Origin: Vibrio maritimus | GTDB taxonomy: Bacteria; Pseudomonadota; Gammaproteobacteria; Enterobacterales; Vibrionaceae | Length of the DNA: 64,000 nucleotides | Direction of reading: 5' to 3' | NCBI GenBank assembly: GCA_003263775.1 | Contig: JYJJ01000006.1 | Span: 186,001-250,000 of the forward strand | In this document: piece after piece, positions 1 to 10,105 of the stretch | Numbering within the stretch: the stretch's first letter is position 1 | Layout: the number at the start of each line of letters is the position of its first letter | Program-made: the position numbers and the translations under genes | Notes under the pieces: generated by a model | What the model saw: only the letters and a program-made list of their open reading frames with translations | Databases searched by the model: none | What the model was told of the DNA's origin: nothing

Positions 1-2
1 AG

Positions 3-1805
3 CGCCCAGGAATCAGTGTACATGTCACAGGTTTGCCGACGGTGACCACTGCTATGCCTAGTCATGGAAGCAGCGTCTCTCAACCTGCGAATCGTGTTTC
101 TATAGATCTGGTGACCGCGAGCGATTCAGGACAGTCACATACCGATGATGTGACTAACCAAACGACACCAACCATTGCCGGGCATACGGATATCCCGTTT
201 TCTGAAGTGAAGCTTTATGATGGCCCTAATGCAGTGGGTAGTGGATATTCGGATGCACAGGGTAACTACCAAATATCCACAACTGCTCTGACAAACGGTG
301 TTCACAATCTTTCAGCAAAAGCACTGGCGCCCTCTGGTTTAGTGCCTGCCGTATCGAGTCTGCTTCCTGTCACGATAGATACTCAACCCCCGAGACCAGT
401 GTTGACTGTCGACACTATCGCAACGGATGACGTTATAAATGCGCATGAATCTCAAGGATCCGTCGCGATTACAGGGTCGGTATCAGGTGATGCTCAGCAA
501 GGCGATGTTGTCAGCTTGAAAGTAGGTGGCCATTCCTATTCTGGAACCGTCGATGGTTCTCACCATTATCATGTTGACGTTCCTGGGGCTGAGTTAGCTC
601 AGGCAACAACTGTTCACGGGAGTATTACGAGCTCTGATCTTGCTGGCAACGTAGGGACGGCATCGGTCGATCATCAAATTGATGTTGATATGACGGTAGC
701 AAGCCCTACTATCAGCTTTGAGAGCGCGGGTTCAGACAATTTGTACAGTAAAGCGGAGATAGCCAGAGGAGCGGCAGGGACAGTTACGGCAACGGTTCAT
801 GCTGCGTCAGATGCTAAGGTTGGAGAGCACTTAAACATCAATGGCGTCGATCATGTTTTGGATACTAACGCCATTCAACACGGTATTCAGTTGGAAGTTG
901 CGCCAAATACCGTAGTGAAAGCGGTGATGACAGATGAGCACGGTAATGTGAGTTCGGCATTGAATGTTTCTGCTGGGGCAAAACCAGAACCTATCGTAGT
1001 GACAGCTCCAAGCGGTAGTCATCATATCAGTGCGAACCTTGGCGTGCCGACGCTAATGCCATCACAAACACCGATCCCTAGCTCACAGCAAGGCTGGAAA
1101 ATATTGGTCGGTGGACATTATCAAACATCCTATACCAGCCAATGGGGCACACTAAGTATCGATCCGAAAACAGGTCATTTGAGCTACCAAGAACATGCGA
1201 ATGTTCATACTGGCCCTCACGGCTCTGCGCAGAATGTTGGGGTTCATGAAGACCATTTTCAGATAGCTCTACAAGGCTCACATCATGATGATGTGGTATT
1301 GCACGTGCAAGTTAGCATTTTGAGTCACGGACCAGGGCATAGTGGGAAGTTGACGTTGGGTACAGAGGTATTAGATATGACGGTAACGCCGATATTATCT
1401 CATAACCCACCGCCGCCACCTCCACCCCCAAGTGTGGCGTATGATGAGCCTGACTTAAGCTCTACCGTTGAGAGTCACCAAGAACTCACGATCATGGCTG
1501 AACTTGGTATATCTGCGAAACACATAGATGAAGATAGCACATCCCCGAAACATATCGGCGCGAGCAATTATTTGCAGCGGTTAGGGATTGAGCATCAGGA
1601 TAGCCACACAGATACCACCGGTTCTGATCTACCTGATGACATTGATATTGTTCTAAATGAAGCGTCCGCTCAGGAATCCCCTATTGATCATCACAGTGAT
1701 GTTTCCCATCATGATGAGCACTCCGGCATGGAGCATTTGCAGGACTCCGAGAGTCATCATCATGATTTAGACGATCCCTCAATGCCAGATGATCCAACGC
1801 GCTAA
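3..1805 (+). CDS. 3' part of a large repeat adhesin (BapA/LapA-like), type I secreted
   Basis: The frame is open to the left edge, so this is only the C-terminal ~600 residues of a longer surface protein. It shows tandem Ig-like modules (for example around the motif VTIDTQPPRP and a second module with SSDLAGNVG), then a VCBS-like module (TLSIDPKTGHLSYQ), an eight-proline run, and an acidic, His-rich tail. No RTX nonapeptide repeats are visible in this part. Giant adhesins with such modules are normally exported by type I secretion and promote attachment or biofilm; the convergent secretion cluster immediately downstream supports that role. The stop at 1803-1805 is followed by a strong terminator. 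Family level is fairly certain; the exact adhesin is not identifiable from this fragment. Confidence 0.8.
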   Translation, partial: RPGISVHVTGLPTVTTAMPSHGSSVSQPANRVSIDLVTASDSGQSHTDDVTNQTTPTIAGHTDIPFSEVKLYDGPNAVGSGYSDAQGNYQISTTALTNGVHNLSAKALAPSGLVPAVSSLLPVTIDTQPPRPVLTVDTIATDDVINAHESQGSVAITGSVSGDAQQGDVVSLKVGGHSYSGTVDGSHHYHVDVPGAELAQATTVHGSITSSDLAGNVGTASVDHQIDVDMTVASPTISFESAGSDNLYSKAEIARGAAGTVTATVHAASDAKVGEHLNINGVDHVLDTNAIQHGIQLEVAPNTVVKAVMTDEHGNVSSALNVSAGAKPEPIVVTAPSGSHHISANLGVPTLMPSQTPIPSSQQGWKILVGGHYQTSYTSQWGTLSIDPKTGHLSYQEHANVHTGPHGSAQNVGVHEDHFQIALQGSHHDDVVLHVQVSILSHGPGHSGKLTLGTEVLDMTVTPILSHNPPPPPPPPSVAYDEPDLSSTVESHQELTIMAELGISAKHIDEDSTSPKHIGASNYLQRLGIEHQDSHTDTTGSDLPDDIDIVLNEASAQESPIDHHSDVSHHDEHSGMEHLQDSESHHHDLDDPSMPDDPTR

Positions 1806-1810
1806 TCTAA

Positions 1811-1837
1811 AAACGCCCTTGCTAAACAAGGGCGTTT
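1811..1837. terminator. bidirectional rho-independent terminator
   Basis: Perfect 11-bp stem (AAACGCCCTTG / CAAGGGCGTTT) with a 5-nt loop, between the convergent adhesin and membrane fusion protein genes. A/T-rich flanks allow it to serve both strands. Confidence 0.85.
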
Positions 1838-1874
1838 GTTTAATTAACGACGAAGAGTATTAGAGAAGATTCAG

Positions 1875-3169
1875 TTATCGCTCGCCAAAGGCTCGGCTTA
1901 CATTGGTATAGATCGGTTTCCAAAGATATTGGAATACAGTCTTCTCGCCAGTGGTGATGTCGACTTCTCCTGTCATACCCGGCAATATCGCAAAGCGCTC
2001 TGGGTCATCTCTAAAGTAGGGTTTTTCCACAGAGACAGTGACTTCGTAGAAGATATTGCCTTTCTCGTCCTTGGTGGTCGTCGGGGAGATGGACTCGACT
2101 ACGCCGCGCAGCGCTCCAAATCGACTGTAATCAAAGGCATCAACTTTGACTCGTGCAGGTTGACCTTCATCTACAAAACCAATATCACGTGGTGATAGCT
2201 TGGCTTTGAAGTCGCTTTGCCACCAATAGGAACGATTTCTACCACCGTGCCTCCTGGTTGAATAACCGCCCCCGCTTTAGTGCTAGGAATGCTTTGAACT
2301 AGCCCTTGTACAGGAGAGGTCAACACCGTATTCGACAGTTTCGCTTCTCCTGAGCGAACTCTGGCTTCTAAAGCAGAGAGCTCAGATGCGGCTTTGGAGC
2401 GTTGATCGGCCACTTCTACTTTTGCCTCGGCCAAAAGCTGGGAGATTTTTTCATCATTGGAGTCGGCTTGTTTTAACAGCAGCGCTTTCTTACCTCGAGT
2501 CTCTTCTATTTGTTGTTCAATTGAGGCGACTTTTTGTTGCATCTCAAGCACACGTAAACGTGAGATGTTGCCGCTTTTTTGTCCTCTTTGAAGTATGGTC
2601 AATTCTTGCTCCGATGCCTGTAATTCACGCTCATAGGCTGGTAGAGCGTTGTCTGTACTTCGAAGCTGCTCTGCGATTTGCTCGGCTTCTTTTTCCAAAA
2701 CGATACGTTTTTGATAGTAGAGAGCGACCTGCGCACTTCGCTGCGCTTTTTGCTGAGCGACCAACTCTGGGAACTCTTGTTCATAGTCGGAGAAGTCCGG
2801 GTCTCTTTCATCAATCAGTGAACTAAGGCGCTCAATAGTTAAGTTGAGTGATGCTTGCTGCGCTCTGAGCTCTTCCAGTGCCGTTGTTTGAAAGGTGGCA
2901 TCAAACTCGACCAATACTTGCCCTTGTTCGACAAGATCCCCTTCTGATACCGAGATCGCTTTCAATTTTCCGCCAATATCACTTTGTATGATCTGTCTTT
3001 CCCCCTCAGGGATGACAGTGCCTTGCGCCTTAGCAATTTCATCGACCTTGGTGAGGGCTGACCAGGAAATGAAGGCGACCACAGACAGTGCAATTGCCGA
3101 GGTAATAACGGATAAGAGTCGACGAGTTTGCTTTGATTCTATCGCCTCAGCGTAATATTCCTTACTCAT
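1875..3169 (-). CDS. type I secretion membrane fusion protein (HlyD/LapC family), frameshifted
   Basis: Periplasmic adaptor linking an inner-membrane ABC exporter to a TolC-type outer-membrane channel. It has a short cytoplasmic N-terminus, one membrane segment (about residues 22-42), a lipoyl half (QSDIGGKL), a long Glu/Gln-rich coiled coil (about 95-270), the second lipoyl half (LTSPVQGLVQSI) and a beta-barrel domain. The frame breaks at about 2210, where one A seems missing on the plus strand. After repair it continues through KLSPRDIGFVDEGQPARV to the family-typical end KPIYTNVSRAFGER, giving about 431 aa, normal for the family. The start ATG overlaps the stop of the preceding ABC gene, so translation is probably coupled. 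Partner cargo is most likely the adhesin on the opposite strand. Confidence 0.88.
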
Positions 3170-5198
3170 TAGCAACGATCTCCATAGGTTGTGACTCCTG
3201 CTGTGAATCTTGATTATCCAAAGCGCCGAAATAGGCGACGGCTCCTTGATTCAGCACCAACACCTTATCGGCGAGCTTAATCAACTCGGCGTCTTGTGTG
3301 CTGAAGAGGATTGTCGAACGGCCGCGCTTTTCATTTAAAAAGTCGCTAAACAGCTCAACGGAGTTTGGCGCTGAGTCTTGAAGCGGATTGTCGAGAAGGT
3401 AAAGCGGATAATGGGTAGCCAGTGCTTTTGCGGTAATAAGCATTCGAGCTTCAAACCGTGATAGTAAGTCGTACATGCTCGCTGGCCATAGATCGGCTAA
3501 GTTGCTATCGAGTCCATTCTCTAATGAAGCCAACCACTCTTTCCCACCGGCTCGCGCGATCGCGAGATGATTTGTTGATCTTCAATGTCTTGATTGTCAG
3601 AAAACCAATCTCTGATGCTGGTAAGCAAAATCTGTGGATGAGCCGCTTGATAGAACAGCCAATGCCTATAAAGGTGTGGAGCGTATTGGTTGAGGTTTAT
3701 GCCGTTAATGTTCACCACACCATTTTGTACCGGCTGAAAACTGGCGATGGTGTCGATGAGACTGGTCTTACCGCTATTTGATGGGCCAGTGATGGCGATA
3801 ATCTCTCCAGGTTCAATGACGGCAGAGACCCCACTGAGTGCCGGTTTCGCTTGTTTTGCATAGCGTAACGTCACTTGATCGAGCTCTATTTGTGGTGGCG
3901 ATTGGTCAAGCGTGTGGTGATGGTAGCGGTAGCTTTCTTCTGTGTTCATGGCCAGAGTGCGATTAATTTGCAGCTCAGTTTGTTTGAGTTGCTGAAGACG
4001 AAAGGCGTTGTTGGCCAGTGTTTGTGCCGGCCCGGTAATTCTTGAAATCAACATCATGGTCGCGATCAAGCCACCGGCGGACATAACGTTGGTAAAGATG
4101 AGCTCAATCCCCAGCCCAATGACGGAGATGGTCGACAAAATGCCGATCGCGTAATAAATGGAGGTGTATTTGGCTTGATGTAAAGACTGTTTAAAGCTGT
4201 TGGTTGAAGCGAGATGATTGGCTTTATCAAATTTGGAGAGCCATCCATCTATCATTTGACTACTGCGCATAAACCCGAGTTGCCTGATAGCTCAGCGATC
4301 AACGTTTGACGGTTAGCTCCAGCGATAGTGGACTGATTCGCTCTGACTGCGGAATGTTTGATTGAGCGCTTCGCCACCAGATAGTACAAACACAAAGCGA
4401 CGATTGGCACCATAAGCAACCAGCCACCCAGTGCGGCAATCGCCACTAAGAACACCAGAACAAACGGGATATCGAAAAGTGTGTTGCCGAGTGGTCCAGA
4501 CAGCACACCTGCAATTCGCTGTGAGAAATTCAGCTGATTGACTTGGGTTTGTTGTGCGGTGTTTCTAGTGACTTGATAGCTCTCTGTGAGCAGCTTTTTA
4601 ACCAGCGCATCTGATATCTCGCGACTGATGCGATTCGCTACTGTCGCTAAAGTTTGACTTCGTATCACTCGTAGCAGCCAAAGCAGAGCAAATAAAAGCG
4701 TGGCGCCAATAGCGATACCAGACAACTCATGAGGCGCATCGCCACCAATCACATGGTCGTAAATGGACATGGTGATGAAAGGGATGGCCAGCGCGAATAA
4801 ATTAGCGACCAAGCTTGCAAGTGCAACCTTGGGAATGATGTGTCGAAATACATCGAGGCGGCTGCCAAGCCAATTAGGATCCGGTTTATCTGGGGGAGTG
4901 TCTTCTAAAAGAACGATATAAGCATTGCGGGCCGGGTCTTGCTCTATGGCATCGCTACGCTTGTAGCTGTCAATCCAGAGTCGGAAACGTACACAGACAC
5001 TTTGTAATCGTATTGGGTTAATGCCATATCTTGGCTAATGATTCGGTAGGGTACGTTAAGACGATCGAGCATGCTTAAGTAATCTTGCAGATCCGCTAAA
5101 CCATTTTCTTCCACCCATTGATTTGCAAACACATCAATGTTGCTGTTCACGTCTAAAAGTCTAAGTGATTTAAGTGCGGCGGTTTCAAAGTTATTCAT
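3162..5198 (-). CDS. type I secretion ABC transporter, second half-transporter with degenerate ATPase motifs; three frameshifts
   Basis: Inner-membrane ABC exporter of the LapB/HlyB type, about 679 aa after repair. N-terminal ~130 residues resemble a degenerate C39-like domain, followed by a six-helix exporter domain and an ATPase domain. The Walker A motif is good (GPSNSGKTS, about residue 469). The signature position, normally LSGGQ, reads LSRFE; the Walker B end, normally LLDEP, reads LLDNP; the switch histidine is replaced by Gln (ILFSTQD). Three single-base losses break the frame near 4950, 4260 and 3530; each repair restores conserved sequence. The start ATG overlaps the stop of the upstream ABC gene, and its stop overlaps the start of the fusion protein gene. 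It probably pairs with the neighbouring half-transporter. Confidence 0.85.
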
Positions 5199-6812
5199 TT
5201 GATTCACCTCGCTCGCCTGCCATTCCCTCAGAAACACTGATGACGTCGCTCGTCAATTGCTTAAATAGGGGATTATGAGTAACCAAGGCAATACTGCGTC
5301 CTGAGCTGGCTTCATTTGCCAGAACCGCAGCTAATTTAGGCCAGGTGTCGATGTCGAGGTCGATTTCTGGTTTGTCGATAAACAGCAGCGGAGTCGGCTT
5401 GGCCAATTGGAAACAGAGATTAATCAAACGCATACTACTGTGACTGAGTGGAATCGTTGGCAATTGCGCTAACTTGGTTTCAAGACCATCAGGCAGTTGG
5501 GTTAACACATCGTACAAGCCTAACTGTTTACTGTACGACAGGGCTTTTTCAGAAAGCTCTGGGTTGAAGCCACATAAGTTATCCAAAATGGAGCCTTGCA
5601 AAATAGAGCCCCGGGCACTGACATAAGAGGTTATCGATGCCATCGAATGGGGATCTGACTTTATGTTATCAATCAACACCTTCCCGCCAACGACGGTATT
5701 AACCCCAGCCATCGCTGCCAGCGCTTGCCCAGACACTTCGTTATTGCGGTGTTCAACAAGTGCGATGCGACCACAGGCTAGCTCGTGGCTGATGGAATAA
5801 GTTTTTCCGTAGCGGTCGAACTCAATATCGCGATAGGCAATTTGGCGGAAAGACTCAATGTTATCAGGTAGGCTATCTTCTTTAGCTGATAGGGTGAGTA
5901 GCTCGCGTACGCTCTGAATCGATGTTTGCATATTTGCGTAGCGAATATTGAGATTGGTCAGTGCGGTAAGCGGGGCAACCGCTCTCCCTGCCAGTATTGA
6001 ACAGGCTGCTAAGCCACCGGTTGTCATTTCTCCAGACAAAACATGTGATGCACCAGCGATCACTAGAACTACTGACGTACCAAGTGATGCAAGGTAAATA
6101 CATTCTTGAGCAAACGCATTCTTTCTTTCGTCGTCTGCCGTAATGAGGCGGTATTTTTGATTTAGCTTTTTGAATGTTGAGAAGGTTCGGTATTCGCTTG
6201 CCTGACGTTTGATACCGAGTAGGTTACGTGAGAGCTTGACTAAGAATCCCGCTCTCAAGTCGTCGAGCTCAGCGTGCTTTTGGCTGCGACGTTTTGCGCG
6301 CTTCCCAGACAGCCACACAATTGAAAACGTCACCGTCCACACGATAACAGGCACCAGAACCAGCGCTCCACCGACATAGTAAATTAAGAACAGGAACAGC
6401 AATGCAAAAGGAATATCTATGAGCCCGGATAACAGCCCGCCAGAGTAGATGTCTTTGATTTTTGAGATCGACTCTAGCCATTTTGTACGCCGCCAACTTT
6501 TAACTGTTTGATCTCCGCCGTAGGTGCGCTGGCGAGCACGCGAACCGCCGAGGAATAGCGTGCTTTTTCCATGTTGGCGGACTCCGCGGCCAAGATCCAA
6601 CTTCGAACGTAACGTAACAAAGCATCAAGTAATACCGCCAATGTTGCCCCCAAAAGAAGCAGCGTTGCTGTTCCATAGCTTTGATTGGGAATGATACGGT
6701 CATAGATCTGTAGAACCGTTAAGGGCACGGCAAGGGAAAGAATGTTGATCAATATTGAGGGTATTAGAACTTTTCTAATACCCGATACGCCAGCCGAAAG
6801 TGTCGTCTCCAT
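5191..6812 (-). CDS. type I secretion ABC transporter, first half-transporter with non-canonical ATPase domain; one frameshift
   Basis: About 540 aa after repair, lacking an N-terminal peptidase-like domain. It begins directly with the membrane domain (LSLAVPLTVLQIYDRIIP) and ends in an ABC ATPase fold. Its Walker A is lost: the position aligned with GxxGxGKS reads EHRNNEVSGQ, without the lysine. The signature reads LSHSS and the Walker B end reads FIDKP, while the H-loop histidine is kept (ALVTHN). The frame breaks near 6485, where one A is missing from a run. First gene of the ABC-ABC-fusion protein operon; a start at 6812 is preferred over a TTG two codons upstream. Comparable two-ABC operons exist in vibrio RTX secretion (RtxB/RtxE), where one ATPase is degenerate. 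Confidence 0.83.
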
Positions 6813-7035
6813 ACGCAACCCACTTATGATCCATATGAATTAAGATTCGGACAGAAATTGCCAACTTTCAAATAGTAACCGAGGAAAAGGTGGGTTTAAG
6901 AGAAAGCACGATGTAGATATGAGATTCGAGGACAGTAAAAGCATCGAGTAAAGCCTCATTGTGAGGAATCTTTTTATCGCTACCTTGAGAAAAGTCCTAT
7001 TTTTATACAAGAGATAGCCATAGACAGGGAATGAA
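6813..7035. other. divergent intergenic region
   Basis: AT-rich 223-bp gap holding the back-to-back start regions of the secretion operon and the HD-GYP gene. I recognise no operator or RNA structure in it. Confidence 0.5.
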
Positions 7036-9868
7036 ATGAAAGTCTCCAACAGGTCGTTTCCAATTCATGTTCATATTGTCACTATCATTATTTTCGTCGT
7101 CGTCCTCGCATCGGGCAGTCAAATCGTGCTGACCAATCAAGCGATGTCAGAAGTAATCTTTAAGGCCAATGGCAAGATATTTGAGCGGATTGCTGAACAA
7201 ACGAAACATCAGCTAAACACCCACTATGGTACGGCGTTCGCCGCGCTGGGTAGCTTCTCTAATAGCCATGGTCTAAAGACGTCAAAAGGCTCTGACAGGT
7301 TAAGAGTGGTGCCAGAAGCGGTACATTTACTATCGCAGTTTAAACACGTACAAACGTACGTATTTGAGTTTGAAGACGGCGATAGCATCGTGATTAAAAG
7401 AATAAATGACGCGCTTTCTCCCGATATTCCCATTACCCACCCTAACTCTCAATATCTTATCGCTCACCAAATAAACGGGGAGGAACAGACCTATACACTC
7501 GACAGCAATGTTAACCTCGTTGAGAGAATCGAGTTGGATAGCGAACATTTCTATGCGAACTCTAGAGCTCCAGCTGATGTCTCGCCAAATACCAATACTA
7601 TTTCAAAACCAACTAACCTTGCGCATTCAACCAGCATGGGAATCGTTATCTCCCGTACCAATGAGATTGGCATGCGAGTGTCGGTGGATGTATTGCTTGA
7701 AGATTTACGAGAAACCTTGCGAGATACTCTAACTAATGACTCTTCTATTAGAGTGTTATACAACGATGATGGTGCGGTTTATGCGTTTTCAAGCGGTGAG
7801 AAAAACCAGCAAGATAGTCGAGTCCTGCACATCTCTGAAATCAATAAAGACATCGTTCCTCATGCCATCGAGCGTAAAAACGGCGGCGAGACATTAGGAC
7901 GCTTTTCCTTTCAAGGGGAAAACTGGTTTGGGCAAATCGTAACGATTCAACCGCTCGACAGTGAACACATCCATCTACTTATGGCGACCAAAGCCTCGTC
8001 GATATTCGATGAAGGGGAATTGATTAAACGACAAACGTTTTATGCGTCAGTACTGGTATTTCTAATTATGTTGCCTTGTATCTACTTAGTTTCAAGGCTG
8101 ATCTCTAAGCCGATAGTAAGAGCAACGGCGAAAGCGAAAGCCATTGAAAACTTCCAATTTGACAATGCCCCATTGCCACATAGTTACATCAAAGAGATAC
8201 AGGAGCTGAATCATGCCCAAGTGTCGACACAGAGCACCATCTCTCGGTTTATTACTCTGACAGATGGCATTGCTCGACAGCAAAACCTAAACACTATGCT
8301 TGAACTGGTCTGTAGTAACACCGCTGCGTCTGTTTGTGCCGATGGGGTATTGCTGTATCTGCTGGACTCTAAAGGTGACCAACTTATTCCCCATGTTGCT
8401 CAGTTTAAGCAAGCTGAGGATATTCATGCAGAGACTATTTCGGTAAAGGATGTGACTCGATTTATTGAGCATATTTTTAACCATAAAAAGACTCAAGCAT
8501 ACCCTTTCAATGAGCTTGCCCACTTAAGAGCAAACCAACCCATTAATGAACACTGTGAGGTGATATACATTCCGCTTCAGAATCGAGAAGGGCTGGTGAT
8601 TGCTTCGCTGGGTTTGATCTTTGAACAGGGAAGCGCGGATGAAGCGTATCGACAGCATGCCGATTACCTGAAAACTTTGCTTGGTTATGTGTCTGTCGCG
8701 ATCGAAACTCAGCAAATGCTTGAGTCGCAGCGGGCGCTGTTAAATTCTTTCATTAAAGTATTCGCAGGCTCTCTTGATAAAAAATCCCCATATACAGGAA
8801 ACCACTGTCAGCGTGTGCCAATCCTAACGGAGTGGTTAACCCAAGCCGCACACGACTCGTCCTTACCGCCTTTTAAGAACTTTCATCTGAGTGAAAAAGA
8901 GTGGCAAGAGCTCAAAATGGCAGGTTGGCTGCATGACTGTGGCAAAATTACTACGCCAGAGCATGTCGTCGACAAATCGACCAAGCTTGAGACAATTTAC
9001 GATCGCATTCATGAAATCAGAACGCGTTTCGAGGTCATTAAACGAGATCGTGAAATTGAGCTACTAAAGGTGCACGGTGGAAAGCTTGGCGAACAAGCAA
9101 TGCAAGAGCTGGAGAAGATTCATCAAAAGTTGGATGATGATTTCGAATTCATCGCATCGCTTAATCTTGGCGGCGAATTTGTCAGTGATGAAGAGTTAGC
9201 GAGATTGGAGAGAATCGGCGCGATGCCCTGGACAAGGACGCTCAGTAATCAGTTAGGTACATCTTGGCTTGAAAAGCAGCGCTACCAAGGCAAGAGCGGT
9301 TGCCAGCGCAAGAAACGCTGCTATCGGATAGGCCTGAGCACTTAATTCCTTGGGATTTCCCACAAACCAATGACCCACGCTTTACAATGAAACCCACAAA
9401 ATTCAAAGCGAACCAAGGGGAGCGATATAACCTCGCCACACGAAGGGGAACGTTAACGGAAGAAGAGCGCTTCATTATTAATGATCACATTATCCAAACG
9501 ATTCAGATCCTTGAGTCTTTGCCATTTCCAGCACACATGCAAAATGTCGCCAAGATTGCGGGGGGCACCATGAAAAGATGGATGGAACCGGGTATCCAAT
9601 GGGGCTAAAAGGGGATGAAATGCCATTGGCTGCGAGAGTCATGGCCATTGCTGATGTATTTGAGGCGCTTACCAGCGCCGATCGCCCATACAAAAAGGCG
9701 AAGTCTCTGTCGGAGTCACTGCAAATCATGAGTTATATGGTGAAGGACAATCATTTGGACAAATCGCTTTTCGAGTTGTTTTTAACGTCAGGCGTGTATT
9801 TACGATTCGCGAAAGAGTACATGCAGGACGAGCAACTTGATGAGGTTGATATTACGCAACTGATCTAG
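7036..9868 (+). CDS. membrane sensor with GAF and HD-GYP domains (cyclic-di-GMP phosphodiesterase), two frameshifts
   Basis: Predicted to hydrolyse cyclic-di-GMP. About 944 aa after repair. An N-terminal membrane segment (residues ~12-32), a ~300-residue periplasmic sensor region, a second membrane segment (~334-353), a GAF-like region (~405-560) and a C-terminal HD-GYP domain from ~570. The metal-binding HDCGK motif is intact near residue 633. The GYP motif reads [11 protein letters not shown] once the frame is repaired near 9570, where one G of a run is missing. Another single-base loss lies near 9270; after it the frame runs [21 protein letters not shown]. The HD and GYP halves are separated by an insertion typical of some vibrio members. 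The gene diverges from the adhesin secretion operon, suggesting control of attachment. Confidence 0.87.
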
Positions 9869-10105
9869 GCTGTTTCTTAGATCTTTAGGCGTCAGACTTC
9901 GATTCTACAAGCACCTTAGCGTCTACGTGAAAGAGTTTGGATAAGCAATAGCTATCTTGTTCTACAAGTCAATAATTTAGGGTGCGCCGCATTCTTGGAT
10001 TTCTGCAACGCGAGTGTCATCACAGGGTTTTGAGCAATTGATATGCTAGGTAGTTACACGCCCGCAATCAACGCTCGTTCGCGTATAAAGTAAGAAGGAT
10101 TTGTC

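Noticed and set aside
6840..7049. Minus-strand open frame between exporter and HD-GYP genes
   Set aside because: Lies in an AT-rich divergent promoter region with low-complexity Leu/Phe/Ser translation; a chance frame.
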